DNA of 64,000 nt, taken from assembly GCF_032854445.1 (NCBI RefSeq), contig NC_088301.1:1800001-1864000 (forward strand), in the 5' to 3' direction. This document shows, piece by piece, positions 38,713-51,447 of the stretch; within the stretch, counting starts at the first letter, position 1; every line of letters starts with the position of its first letter. The stretch comes from Liolophura sinensis (lineage: Eukaryota > Mollusca > Polyplacophora > Chitonida > Chitonidae). Made by a program: the position numbers and the translations under genes. A model generated the notes under the pieces. The model ran no database searches and was not told the origin of the DNA. It saw only the letters and a program-made list of their open reading frames with translations.

Positions 38713-38764
38713 ATGTTTCCTTGTCATATCGGTAAAACTGGAATTAATTAAAAGTTAATCTGGC

Positions 38765-38995
38765 AAGTTTGCCTGGGTTTTTACGTTGTACTTAACAACT
38801 TACTTAAACTTGAACAAGTCATATGACAATCAGGAGTCATTAGGTGTGTGTACATACACTGTGTCTTCCTTTGGTGGGGCGAGTCCATGCCACCAAAGTG
38901 CTCCCGCCACTGAAGCATCTTGCCGAAGACACCGGACACCCCACCCAATCATAATATATTGACACCAGGCCAACAAGTCCTGTTTCCTTTCTCTA
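38765..38995 (-). mobile_element. Second SINE-like family, - copy
   Basis: Read on the - strand it has GTTGGCCTGGTGTCAATAT, GGGTGGGGTGTCCGGTGTC and, further on, a GTTGTTAAGTACAACG end. The same order appears on the + strand from 39052, and the GTTAAGTACGACGTTAA end also occurs at 63460-63680. I recall this sequence as common in mollusc genomes. Confidence 0.75.
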
Positions 38996-39051
38996 ATTTC
39001 TCTAATTTTCTGCTTTGTTTGACCTTCAACAGGTTAGAGCACAGAAACATC

Positions 39052-39240
39052 ACTGGTTGGCCCGGTGTCAGTATAATGTGACAAGGGGGGATCTTATGTC
39101 TGGTGTCTTCTGCACGATACTTATGGGGCACTAGCTCTTTGGCAGCATGGACTAGCCCTGTCATAAGAAAACACAGTATATAGACAACACCGCATGAATC
39201 CTCGTCGCTATATGCCTTTTTAGTGCCAAGAGAGGCAGTA
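39052..39240 (+). mobile_element. Second SINE-like family, + copy
   Basis: GTTGGCCCGGTGTCAGTATA, ATGTGACAAGG and a body matching the - copy (CTGGTGTCTTCTGC, TGGACTAGCCC). The two copies face away from a spacer of about 56 bp, forming an inverted pair. Confidence 0.72.
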
Positions 39241-39410
39241 ACAAGTACTATTTTTAATGAGTCTTTTGTATGAGTTAAGTTTAATTGTGTGATAAAACCT
39301 TGTCCATGAAGTTGATGAAATATCACATCCATTTTGGTTTCAAAATAAACCTAATGAAGTAATGTTCATAAATCCTCAGTTTTGATTTCCATTTTTTTTT
39401 TGTCTCTCAG

Positions 39411-39490
39411 GAATTTTCCAGGGTAATGTCAGGAAAGTGCTGACAAAGAGAGCCAGTGGTTCTCCTGAAAGGCTGAACAGTTCCGAGTGA
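39411..39490 (+). CDS. Candidate alternative or extended 3' exon of PDE7
   Basis: A strong acceptor (T-run, GTCTCTCAG) opens 25 codons after two bases: IFQGNVRKVLTKRASGSPER and LNSSE, then TGA. It joins with matching phase to the donor at 36645/36646 in the +1 frame relative to the main PDE7 frame, where [20 protein letters not shown] is open from 36584. Using it as protein would need a frame change near 36581-36607 or an unseen splice; otherwise it is a 3' UTR exon. Confidence 0.4.
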
Positions 39491-39539
39491 TCTCGCAAAC
39501 CCATGTTAACAATGGAGGTAATTTTCCTGAAAATGGCAC

Positions 39540-39860
39540 AAGTGATCATGGTTGAAATCTCACCTGGGTGCATGGAACTGATCCAGTGCAGGTGATTTAG
39601 TGGTGCAGGAGTCATTTTTGCACATAGAACTGATCCAGTGCAGGTGGTCTCATGGTGCAGGAGATGACATCATAGTTGAGGAGTCGTTCGTTGGGCCTCC
39701 CAAAGTTGAGGAATCATTCACGTACTTAGGGACATTTGGTTCAAATGATATCGTTGGTGAGGAGTCAATTGTGTGCATAGAGCAGCTGTAGTGCAAAAGA
39801 TCTCAGAGTGCAGGAGTCATTTATGTACCTGGAGTAGACCCAGTACAAGTGATCTCATGA
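39540..39860. repeat. Degenerate 50-60-bp repeats
   Basis: GATCCAGTGCAGGTG, GGAGTCATTT and TGGTGCAGGAG recur with irregular spacing, an old decayed tandem array. Confidence 0.6.
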
Positions 39861-40139
39861 GTGCGGTGTCATTTTGGCTCCTAGAATATATCTGAAAGGA
39901 TCTTGTACATCTTGTTTAGTGGAATTCATCATTTCCAGTGCATTGTGAAAGCTGTGAAGACGTACATGTAAGATCTTTGTAACTGCCGAATAAGGTGCCA
40001 GTGAGCTAGCCTGGTTAGTTGTCTCCCTTTTAATAGTATGCAGCCAGCTAATAACTGATCTTTGTCTCATTGACCAAGAATGAGATGTTTTGTCAAAGGT
40101 GATGAACTGTGAGATATACCCCATTTTGAGATGAGCAGT

Positions 40140-40860
40140 TTGAGGGAGATGAACAGTAAATGAGGCGTATCCCTCAGAGAGGAATGAACAGTGAGATGCA
40201 TGTACATGTATTCAGCATATGGAAAAGTGAGGTGTTCTTCAAAGAGGAATGGACCATGAGATATTCAACATATGGAAATTTGAGGTGCTCATCAAAGAGG
40301 AATGAACAGTGAGATATTCAACTTATGGAAATTTGAGGTGTTCTTCAAAGAGGAATGGAGAATGAGATATTCAACTTATGGAAAAATGAGGTGTTCTTCA
40401 AAGAGGAATGGACCATGAGATATTCAACTTATGGAAAAGTGAGGTGTTCTTCAAAGAGGAATGAACAGTGAGATATTCAACTTATGGAAATTTGAGGTGT
40501 TCTTCAAAGAGGAATGGAGAATGAGATATTCAACTTATGGAAAAATGAGGTGTTCTTCAAAGAGGAATGGACCAGGAGATATTCAACATATAGAAATTTG
40601 AGGTGTTCTTCAAAGAGGAATGAACAGTGAGATATTCAACATATGGAAATTTGAGGTGTTCTTCAAAGAGGAATGGACCATGAGATATTCAACTTATGGA
40701 AATTTGAATTGTTCTTCAAAGAGGAATTTACCAGGAGATATTCAAGATATGGAAATTTGAGGTGCTCTTCAAAGAGGAATGGACCAGGAGATATTCAACA
40801 TAGGAAAATGAACAATTTGAGATGTTCTTCACTGAGAAATGGACCATGAGATGTTAACCC
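40140..40860. repeat. 53-bp minisatellite, about 12 copies
   Basis: The unit contains GAGATATTCAACTTATGG and GAGGTGTTCTTCAAAGAGG, with variants AACAGTGAG, GGACCATGAG, GGAGAATGAG and GGACCAGGAG. Confidence 0.93.
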
Positions 40861-40994
40861 TGAGAGTATGAATTGTGTGGGTTTGTCCTCGAACAGAATT
40901 CATCTGTGAAATGCAGTTAAACAGCATGAGCTATTCTCATTTCATAGTAGAAACTGTAATGCTTAATACTTTTTTAACTTGTTAAGGCAGCTGT

Positions 40995-41205
40995 TGCAGC
41001 ATTCAGTCATTTGACAACAGACGGTTCAGTCATTTGACAGCAGACGGTTCAGTCATTTGACAACGGACCGTTTTGTCATTTGACAACAGACCATTCACTC
41101 ATTTGACAAAAGACGGTTCAGTCATTTGACAACAGACGGTTCCGTCATTTGACAACAGACGGTTCCGTCATTTGACAACAGACCATTCACTCATTTGACA
41201 ACAGG
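40995..41205. repeat. 23-bp repeat, about nine copies
   Basis: TCATTTGACAACAGACGGTT plus CAG or CCG. Confidence 0.92.
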
Positions 41206-42694
41206 GGGTTATACTACCATGTGCTGAAGCATCATAACGTTATGTTTGTTTTCTTGCTACGACTGTGAAGGGTATTTTATATTGGAATTTTACTGTTGAC
41301 TCTCCGACCCCCCACCCCAGCCTCCACAAACTTGGGTGGGAGTCACAGGCTACAGTGTTAACCATTCACATTGCTTGCTGGGCACATAGAGACATCATGA
41401 AGAGGTGGGCAGCTTTCAAATCAACATGGACACCTTACTCCAGAGAACAATAAGCACAGATCTCAATGTTAGTAGGACATTCCACACCGTGACCTCAATT
41501 CACAAACAGCAGCTTGGTACAGATATTACAGGCTAGTTTTGGTAAAACTCATGTCTAGATTCCCCCTAACACCCCCCCCCCCACCCCCCGACAGTTAAAC
41601 TCAAATCCTATACAAGTGGTGTGTCTTTGAGAGAAAACAGTTACAGTTGCCAACATCTGTATTTGTAAATGAAAATGTTTTTGCTTCCTCAGTGATTGCA
41701 ACAAGATTTAAATACTTTTGTATCAGTTCCTGAATCCCATTTACAGGCATTTACGTTGGCTGAATTTGTGATCATGGAGATGCATAGAGGTGTGTACCTG
41801 TAGACCCATTCCTTTAGCAGAATAAAATCATAATATTTCTTGTTGTACCTAAAATGTGCCTGGTTTGCTATCCAGAATGTTTCCATGGCTTATTTCATGT
41901 ATACTATTTGTAACATGTCTTGTTTCTCTGATATTTACACTGTTACTATAAGACTAAGAACATATGGAAGGTGTTGACAGAACTGCACAAGTGTTAGGAA
42001 TGGTTGTGGACTGGTCGTGGATAGCCTGACAAACTTTGTTGTGAATGTAGGAAACAGGTAGTTAAGCCTATCTGTGGTTGTAATAGATTATGCCTTGAAT
42101 TATGGCCAAAGGTTGTTGTAATGCAGTATGCTTTGATGCAGTACATCTACATTGTGGCTGTAAATCATTCGCTGCAATACGTGTGACTTGTATGTTCTCA
42201 TTTGAAAAACTAGCTGTTCAGTACTAGAAGTAGAAATAGGCAAGGATATTAAATCATGACCATGGAAACTGAGATATACAATCATAAGGATATCCAGGAA
42301 AGGCTGAATTGATCGGAAACATGAAACTAAACATTTTCCAGTGGCAATAGTTTTTAGCAGGCAAGAAGTTTTTATCATATTGTTTGCAAATTAGGGTTGT
42401 GGGAGTACATGTAAATGCAGCAAGAAGCATGGACAAGAACTGATCTTGGCAGCTACCATTTTCCTCTACCTCTGTTGGGGCATTACATGGCATAGCCTGA
42501 GTTTTCCAGATTGTCAATGAGACGTGAATGAACAATTTAGACTTACGACAAGAAATACCTTGCCCATGAAGTAGCAAAGACAATTAGCTTTTCCTAAGTT
42601 ACGACTTGCATTACAGTCCTGATGGCATCCAAGAAGATGTTGGATTAGAAATTTGGGAATAAGATAATGCTGTAGTCTCCTTGATGTAGACACA

Positions 42695-43285
42695 GCCAGT
42701 CTTAAACTGTGCAAGATGTTAGCACCACGCATTGATGTAGGCTCAGTCTTGCGCTGTGTAAGATGTTAGCACCACACGTTGACGTAGGCTCAGCCAGTCT
42801 TACACCGTGTAAGATGTTAGCACCACACATTGATGTAGGCTCAGCTAATCTTATGCTGTATACAATGTTTGCACCACGCGTTGATGTAGGCTCATCCAGT
42901 CTTACACTGTGTAAAATGTTAGCACCACACGTTGACGTAGGCTCAGCCAGTCTTACACTGTGTAAGATGTTAGCACCACACGTTGACGTAGGCTCAGCCA
43001 GTCTTACACCGTGTAAGATGTTAGCACCACACATTGATGTAGGCTCAGCTAATCTTACGCTGTATACAATGTTTGCACCACGCGTTGATGTAGGCTCAGC
43101 CAATCTTACACTGTGCAAGATGTTAGCACCACGCGCTGATGTAGGCTCAGCCACTCTTACACTGTGTAAGATGTTAGCACCCCGCGTTGATGTAGGCTCA
43201 GTCTTACACTGTGTAAGATGTTAGCACCACACGTTGATGTAGGCTCAGCCAATCTTACACTGTGTAAGATGTTAGCACCACACGC
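42695..43285. repeat. 51-bp minisatellite, about 11 copies
   Basis: The unit contains GATGTTAGCACCACACGTTG and GTAGGCTCAGCCAGTCTTAC. A variant (TACAATGTTTGCACCACGCG) recurs four units apart (about 42861 and 43065), showing block duplication. The length is a multiple of three, so both strands stay open. Confidence 0.95.
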
Positions 43286-43669
43286 TAGTATTAGACTCCG
43301 TCAATCTTAACACATGTTGATGTATACTGATATTGGCCTGAGGGCAATAAGCCATACTGGTTCAGTTTCAGGCCAGTGGAATATAAATCACAAAAATCTC
43401 AGAGAAGCAAAATCAAACTAAAATCTTATCAAAAATTAATGCCAGAGCTGTTTTTTTTTTCCTTTGATGGATAAATCAGTGAATTAGTGGAACGTTTATT
43501 CCTTGGATGGGTCATCAATTGATACATGGTTGTGAGTAATGCTTTCCTAGCTACACATTTCATGGTGCTATTTATTTTCTATCTGAGCTTGTGTGTTATA
43601 TTTTTGTCATCTGTGCCCATAAGTCTAGGTTTACATGGACTCAAGTTGGGCAAACCTGGTCATGGGTAG

Positions 43670-43745
43670 AGCCGCTTTCCTCCCACCATGATGCTGGCCA
43701 CCGTTGTACACGTACAGGTGCATTACTCTTGCATATGGTGTAACA
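43670..43745 (+). mobile_element. Decayed SINE fragment
   Basis: CCCACCATGATGCTGGCCAC, then a diverged core ending ATATGGTGTAAC, matches the 3' half of the SINE at 558. Confidence 0.6.
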
Positions 43746-44874
43746 AGTTAACATGGAGATGCACGTACATGGTGATAATGTATTCTAGACAGGATATGAC
43801 AGTAGAACTAGATTTTGTGTCATTCTGGTTTGTATAGTGTAAAAGCTGTTGTGAGTTGACGCCATGTTTTGGATGGGTGTAACTTCTCTTTGGTAACTGT
43901 TAACTGCACAGCTGAACACCGTGGTTGTCATTGGCGAAAGATAGCATCATCCTGGATATGCACATGCACTCTAGACAAACACTCCCAAGTTCCATCACAT
44001 CAACATGCTGGCACTTTTAAACTCTTCATGTTCTCTGCGTCTTTCTGATAGATGCACTTTTTATGTGGCACACAAGCCCACATACAACAAATGATGATCA
44101 CTGATATACGTAAATGTTGCCATAGTTACTGAACTGTTTTGTATGTTCGAGGTATTCCATCTCTCATTCAGTATTTTCTAGCCAGCCGCACTTAGATAGC
44201 CTTTCATAAAACTCCTTACGTGCAAGTTTAACATTTTGTAACCTTTCATGCATGCAGTGACTGACTAGGCCCATTTTGAAATGCGCATGTATGGTTTTTG
44301 TGTGAAAACGTATATCTACAGAAATTTGGCATGTAACTGTTACCTTGCAATTTCTTCAAGTTTGGGAGTGGAAGGTCGCCGTTTTTACCATCCTTTAGAT
44401 TTTATATTTGTTAGATTGTCACCAAAATTATGTCTGTATTTATAAAGGTAACTATAAATGTTTATAACTATATGTTAAAATGTTTTATTGTAAATATATT
44501 TATTTGTTTCACTGACTTCAGCAGCCCTAGAATGCTGAGTTTTAAATTATGGACTGGGCGAACTTTGATGTGTACTCTCTCCTGTGAAGTTAACCTACAC
44601 ATATTGGGGGATTTGCTGTCAGCATTTGTGTTTATACTTGTTTTCAAGGTCAAGGTCATTGTAATCCATTTGTATTATTTCATACTGTTGATGTAATTTA
44701 ACTCTTTAAAATAATAAAATTTCTATATTACAACTTCATTCATGACTTAATATCACTGATAGCTAGGTCTTATAACAGCTCAGCATTGACTGCGTGTATA
44801 CCTGCAACTCCACCTGACCACTGAACCACATGTCCAGCAATCCTTCAGCAGTGAGGTAAAATCTTGCACCAAGA

Positions 44875-45140
44875 AGCATAGTTTCCTTCAAGGTGCAGTG
44901 CTTTCCACAAGGGTTCGGTGTGGTTTCCTTCAATGTGCAGTGCTTACCACAAGGGTTCAGTGGGTTTTCCTTTAAGGTGCAGTGGTTTTCACCTAGGTCC
45001 AGTTTGGTTTCCTTCAAGGCACACCTGTTCTGTGTGGTTTCCTTAAAGGTGCAGTGATTTTCACCTAGGTCCAGTGTCGTTTCCTTCAAGGCACAGTTGT
45101 TTCCCCTCAGGTTATGTTTGGTTTCTTTCAAGGTGCAGTT
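44875..45140. repeat. Degenerate 60-bp repeat, about five copies
   Basis: GGTTTCCTTCAAGGTGCAGT alternates with TTTCCACAAGGGTT or TTTTCACCTAGGTCC. Confidence 0.85.
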
Positions 45141-45194
45141 GTTTCTCCTTGTTTCATTTTTGCCTGGTATCCTTCAACACATGTAAGGCACCAG

Positions 45195-45335
45195 ACATAC
45201 CGCTCAGCTGATCAAGGGTTAGTGCTCAACTGGCCAAGGACTAATCCTCAACTGGCCAAGGATTAATGCTCAACTGGTCAAGGGACACTGCTCAATTCAT
45301 CAAGGAGTAGTGCTCAACTGGTCAATGACTAGTGC
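45195..45335. repeat. Short degenerate tandem repeat
   Basis: CTCAACTGGCCAAGGACTAA and variants, about five copies of 25-30 bp. Confidence 0.8.
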
Positions 45336-45828
45336 TTTAAATTTAAGTTTTTCAGGGCAAGTACAAAGTATCTGGATAGTCTTGACTGTCCAGCTATGCC
45401 TGTTGTATTAACCACTTTGTTGCGGCCGCATCACACAAAGAGGATGTGGATCACTGGTAATGAAGCTACTCTAAACAGCCACACACTTGGTGGAGTTTCA
45501 GTCCAGCTCCCGGATGGGGAATTTTCCAGATTCCTTGCATAAATTGTTCATGGGGCCTAGACATTGAAAACCACTCGTACTCTACCAATTCAGCATGCAA
45601 ATTAGTTTGTCACAATGTTTGTCAGTAACTTGCCAGAGGCTGTTGGCTTACCCAGGGCACTCCATCATTTTAAGCTTGTTACCTGGATTCGGGTCAATCT
45701 TAGTCCTATGGCCATCAACGCCCAGCTGAGTTGAGTTCAGCAGAGCCGAGTCCCATCATTATAAAGCTTACATGTATGCCAAGTATAAGTGAGCAAAATG
45801 TTTCATGTTTACAAACAGTTAAACAAAT

Positions 45829-48800
45829 GAGTATTTACCAATACACACCCCAGCACTGAGGGATAGTCTTCTACAAATAAATAAGTAATTACCAGTACAC
45901 ACCCCAGCACTGAGGGACAGTCTTCTACAAATAAATAAGTAATTACCAGTACACACCCCAGCACTGAGGGATAGTCTTCTACAAATAAATAAGTAATTAC
46001 CAGTACACACCCCAGCACTGAGGGATAGTCTTCTACAAATAAATAAGTAATTACCAGTACACACCCCAGCACTGAGGGATAATCTTCTACAAATAAATAA
46101 GTAATTACCAGTACACACCCCAGCACCGAGGGATAGTCTTCTACAAATAAATAAGTAATTACCAGTACACACCCCAGCACCGAGGGATAGTCTTCTACAA
46201 ATAAATAAGTAATTACCAGTACACACCCCAGCACTGAGGGATAATCTTCTACAAATAAATAAGTAATTACCAGTACACACCCCAGCACTGGGGGACAGTC
46301 TTCTACAAATAAATAAGTAATTACCAATACACACCCCAGCACCGAGGGATAGTCTTCTACAAATAAATAAGTAATTACCAGTACACACCCCAGCACCGAG
46401 GGATAGTCTTCTACAAATAAATAAGTAATTACCAGTACACACAGCAGCACTGGGGGACAGTCTTCTACAAATAAATAATTACCAGTACACACAGCAGCAC
46501 TGGGGGACAGTCTTCTACAAATAAATAAGTAATTACCAGTACACACCCCAGCACTGAGGGACAGTCTTCTACAAATAAATAAGTAATTACCAGTACACAC
46601 AGCAGCACTGAGAGATAGTCTTCTACAAATAAATAATTACCAGTACACACAGCAGCACTGGGGGGACAGTCTTCTACAGATAAATGAGTAATTACCAGTA
46701 CACACTGCAGCACTGGGGGACAGTCTTCTACAAATAAATGAGTAATTACCAGTACACACTGCAGCACTGAGGGACAGTCTTCTACAAATAAATGAGTAAT
46801 TACCAGTACACACTGCAGCACTGGGGGACAGTCTTCTACAAATAAATGAGTAATTACCAGTACACACTGCAGCACTGGAGGACGGTCTTCTACAAATAAA
46901 TGAGTAATTACCAGTACACACTGCAGCACTGGGGGACAGCCTTCTACAAATAAATAATTACCAGTACACACAGCAGCACTGGGGGGACAGTCTTCTACAG
47001 ATAGATGAGTAATTACCAGTACACACTGCAGCACTGGGGGGACGGTCTTCTACAAATAAATGAGTAATTACCAGTACACACTGCAGCACTGAGGGACAGT
47101 CTTCTACAAATAAATGAGTAATTACCAGTACACACTGCAGCACTGGGGGACAGCCTTCTACAAATAAATGAGTAATTACCAGTACACACTGCAGCACTGG
47201 GGGACAGTCTTCTACAAATAAATGAGTAATTACCAGTACACACCCCAGCACTGAGGGACAGTCTTCTACAAATAAATAAGTAATTACCAGTACACACCCC
47301 AGCACTGAGGGATAGTCTTCTACAAATAAATAAGTAATTACCAGTACACACCCCAGCACCGAGGGATAGTCTTCTACAAATAAATAAGTAATTACCAGTA
47401 CACACAGCAGCACTGGGGGACAGTCTTCTACAAATAAATAATTACCAGTACACACAGCAGCACTGGGGGACAGTCTTCTACAAATAAATAAGTAATTACC
47501 AGTACACACAGCAGCACTGGGGGACAGTCTTCTACAAATAAATGAGTAATTAGCATTACACACAGCAGCACTGAGGGATAGTCTTCTACAAATAAATAAG
47601 TAATTACCAGTACACACAGCAGCACTGAGAGATAGTCTTCTACAAATAAATAATTACCAGTACACACAGCAGCACTGGGGGACAGTCTTCTACAAATAAA
47701 TAAGTAATTACCAGTACACACCCCAGCACTGGGGGACAGTCTTCTACAAATAAATGAGTAATTACCAGTACACACTGCAGCACTGAGGGACAGTCTTCTA
47801 CAAATAAATGAGTAATTACCAGTACACACTGCAGCACTGGGGGACAGTCTTCTACAAATAAATAAGTAATTACCAGTACACACCCCAGCACTGGGGGACA
47901 GTCTTCTACAAATAAATGAGTAATTACCAGTACACACTGCAGCACTGAGGGACAGTCTTCTACAAATAAATGAGTAATTACCAGTACACACTGCAGCACT
48001 GAGGGACAGTCTTCTACAAATAAATGAGTAATTACCAGTACACACAGCAGCACTGAGGGACAGTCTTCTACAAATAAATGAGTAATTACCAGTACACACT
48101 GCAGCACTGGGGGACAGTCTTCTACAAATAAATGAGTAATTACCAGTACACACTGCAGCACTGGGGGACAGTCTTCTACAAATAAATGAGTAATTACCAG
48201 TACACACTGCAGCACTGAGGGACAGTCTTCTACAAATAAATGAGTAATTACCAGTACACACTGCAGCACTGGGGGACAGCCTTCTACAAATAAATGAGTA
48301 ATTACCAGTACACACTGCAGCACTGGGGGACAGTCTTCTACAAATAAATGAGTAATTACCAGTACACACTGCAGCACTGGAGGATGGTCTTCTACAAATA
48401 AATGAGTAATTACCAGTACACACAGCAGCACTGGGGGGACAGCCTTCTACAAATAAATGAGTAATTACCAGTACACACTGCAGCACTGGGGGACAGCCTT
48501 CTACAAATAAATGAGTAATTACCAGTACACACAGCAGCACTGGGGGACAGCCTTCTACAAATAAATAATTACCAGTACACACAGCAGCACTTCTACAGAT
48601 AAATGAGTAATTACCAGTACACACTGCAGCACTGGGGGACAGTCTTCTACAAATAAATGAGTAATTACCAGTACACACTGCAGCACTGGAGGATGGTCTT
48701 CTACAAATAAATGAGTAATTACCAGTACACACTGCAGCACTGGGGGACAGCCTTCTACAAATAAATGAGTAATTACCAGTACACACTGCAGCACTGGGGG

Positions 48801-49200
48801 ACAGCCTTCTACAAATAAATGAGTAATTACCAGTACACACAGCAGCACTAAGGGACAGTCTTCTACAAAAAGATGAGTATTTACAAATACACACCGCAGC
48901 ACTGGGGGGACGGTCTTCTACAAATAAATGAGTAATTAGCATTACACACAGCAGCACTGGGGGGGACAGTCTCGTACAAATAGATGAGTATTTACAAATA
49001 CACACCGCAGCACTGGGGGACAGCCTTCTACAAATAAATGAGTAATTACCAGTACACACAGCAGCACTAAGGGACAGTCTTCTACAAAAAGATGAGTATT
49101 TACAAATACACACCGCAGCACTGGGGGGACGGTCTTCTACAAATAAATGAGTAATTAGCAGTACACACAGCAGCACTGGAGGACGGTCTTCTACAAATAA
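45829..49200. repeat. 54-bp minisatellite, more than 60 copies
   Basis: The unit contains TAATTACCAGTACACACC, CAGCACTGAGGGACAGTC and TTCTACAAATAAATAAG. The 45.8-46.4-kb part is mostly the CACCCCAGC/AAATAAG form and the rest mostly CACTGCAGC/AAATGAG. A shortened unit (AAATAAATAATTACC) recurs at about 46.47, 46.63, 46.95, 47.44, 47.64 and 48.56 kb. Long - strand open frames (up to 615 codons) come only from the unit length. Confidence 0.97.
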
Positions 49201-49369
49201 ATGAAGCAAAATCTGCTGGAATACACACCTCACAGGTACGTACCCAAAACTCTTCTGAAATAAGACCACATCCACAGTTCAACCAATAAGACATGGATTA
49301 TAATGCGTCCTCCTTTACACTTCTCTTACATGTAGCAGGTTACATGTATTCAAGCTACGAAAAGAGAAA

Positions 49370-49875
49370 GTAGCCCACAGCACCTGCTATGAGAGAAGCA
49401 TCACTACACCAGTACAAAAAGTAGTCCACAGCACCTGCTATGAGCGAAGCATCACTACACCAGTACAAAAAGTAGTCCACAGCACCTGCTATGAGAGAAG
49501 CATCACTACACCAGTACAAAAAGTAGTCCACAGCACCTATGAGAGAAGCATCACTACACCAGTACAAAAAGTAGTCCACAGCACCTGCTATGAGAGAAGC
49601 ATCACTACACCAGTACAAAAAGTAGTCCACAGCACCTGCTATGAGAGAAGCATCACTACACCAGTACAAAAAGTAGTCCACAGCACCTGCTATGAGAGAA
49701 GCATCACTACACCAGTATAAAAAGTAGTCCACAGCATCTGCTATGAGAGAAGCATCACTACACCAGTACAAAAAGTAGTCCACAGCACCTGCTATGAGAG
49801 AAGCATCACTACACCAGTATAAAAAGTAGTCCACAGCACCTGCTATGAGAGAAGCATCACTACACCAGTACAAAA
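49370..49875. repeat. 51-bp minisatellite, about ten copies
   Basis: GTAGTCCACAGCACCTGC, TATGAGAGAAGCATCACTAC and ACCAGTACAAAAA, highly uniform, with one unit lacking three bases near 49536. Confidence 0.95.
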
Positions 49876-50029
49876 AGACACGAGACAAGACGTCTTGACT
49901 TCATAGAGTATCAAAGATTACAGCTTAGCAAATCTTCAGCAAATATTTCAGCCATGTCGTACCACGCATTAATGAACAGATTGAAGCAAATGACAATACT
50001 TCTGAATCAAAACACACTCAACAACAACA

Positions 50030-51447
50030 ACATAAAAATAGAACATTTTATTGTATCACAAACTCCCAATGCGTGATAATCTGGTTTCTTGTATGATTGG
50101 GGGCTTTTTGACGGACATAAACTTAACATGTTGCAGGGATTCCACCAAGACAAGCTCATTCTTAAATTATCAATCTCCCTTGAAATATTTGGACTACACG
50201 TCATTACACTGCGAGAAAGAAATGTTCCAGATAACAATTTTTGACCCATTCACAGATATAGAACCATACATCCATATGTACACCCAATACAAGCTGATTT
50301 CCTTCAGGCTAATACTCCTGGTGAATAATTGGTGGTTTTAGAGCAGGAACATTTTTTCCACATCTAGTTTCGACGAGGTGGACTTCTCCAACTTGACATT
50401 TTGCTCAAAATGACAGTGCTTAATCATAAGTTGTCGTTTGCGTTTACAATGTTTCTGCGAGTGGAGATGTTGCTTTAAAATCTGTGGACCTTTATTAATA
50501 AAAAAGAAGGTGGAAGCATTTCAATTTATTCAAGTGGATATTAGAGAATGAAGTACAAACACAAAACAAACATTCATTAAAACATCCAGGAGCAAGGTAT
50601 TATGGGACGTTGGTTGTTTGAAGATCATTTTGCTAAACATTTAGAGGTTGCCAAAATCATTTACACAAAGCTCAATGAAGTCAGATCACATTAATAAATC
50701 AGTCAAAATGGAATTTCCGCGCGAATCAAATACCATTCTCATCTCATCTCGGAGAGTGATGAGACTCACAACCCCAAGTGGTCAATGCAGCAGAATGGGG
50801 CAGTTGTCAGCACTGCGCATGGCCGACTTACAGCCTCAGGCTTCTCACTCATCCTCACATTTGACATATTTCCTATATAGACATATTTACATTCTCTATA
50901 TACAAAAACCGTAGCCTTGTGTTGAACTCCTGTGATACAGACATTTGACAGTCAGCTTACAAAAGTGCAACAAACCACATCTCCTGCCACAAGTGTTTAA
51001 ACAAGAGTTTAAACTGGGTTGCTGTCCACATTGTAAAGCAGACAAAATACACAGTCTTCAGGCTTTCCATACAAAATGGCAAGTTAAAGTGCTCCTTACA
51101 TGGATATGCAAGTTTGGGCACGAACGTTTAATTGCCGTATAAAACCCTTTTTCTTCCCAAGACATATGATTTTATCACTTCGAATGACCTCCAAATAGCC
51201 TAGGACATCTGAAGAAATATGATAGAAACTGTGGTCTGATAAAAACTGTCATTAACTTGTGGAATGATAAGTTTGCTTTTATATCAATGAGCCATTTACA
51301 CAAGCTTGCCACATTTCTGACTCCATATGTAGCTGCAGCATTGGAGTACAAGGTTTAAAGTTCACCAGGCACACCCATTATCAATCAGAGGTTATGGGTT
51401 TCAGTCATAGTTTCATATTTGTAGCAGAGTTTTTTGCCCCTGGGATT
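50030..51447 (-). other. Probable MTFR1 3' UTR
   Basis: About 1.4 kb of single-copy sequence with no array lies between the stop codon (51448-51450) and a poly(A) signal on the - strand. The absence of minisatellites, unlike both sides, fits a transcribed and conserved end. Confidence 0.55.
50047..50052 (-). terminator. Probable MTFR1 poly(A) signal
   Basis: AATAAA on the - strand, followed at 50036-50009 by a GT-rich run (TGTTGTTGTTGTTGAGTGTG), the usual downstream element. Another AATAAA near 50492 could give a shorter transcript. Confidence 0.5.

Larger units (their letters stand above)
36608..39410 (+). other. PDE7 3' region: UTR or last intron
   Basis: CTCAG|GTGAGA at 36641-36650 is a good donor 38 nt after the stop, and a strong acceptor ends at 39410, so most of this span may be an intron. 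It holds the 72-bp array, the 33-bp array and two inverted SINE-like copies. Confidence 0.5.
39491..45828. other. Intergenic or PDE7 3' UTR, rich in tandem repeats
   Basis: No coding exon is supported. AATAAA occurs at about 41822 and 44714 on the + strand. The stretch 44270-44760 is single-copy and T-rich and could carry a poly(A) site. Arrays are listed separately; 41.2-42.7 and 43.3-44.8 kb are unique sequence with nothing recognised apart from one SINE remnant. Confidence 0.4.

Noticed and set aside
45829-49200. CRISPR array
   Set aside because: Regular spacing, but the units are contiguous with no unique spacers and there are no cas genes; the host is eukaryotic.
45809-49294. Long - strand open frames (up to 615 codons) in the 54-bp array
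   Set aside because: Produced by the unit length. Several frames are open at once and shift where units are shortened; no sign of coding constraint.
50648-50914. 88-codon + strand open frame
   Set aside because: Falls in the probable 3' UTR of MTFR1 on the other strand; no domain or codon signal.
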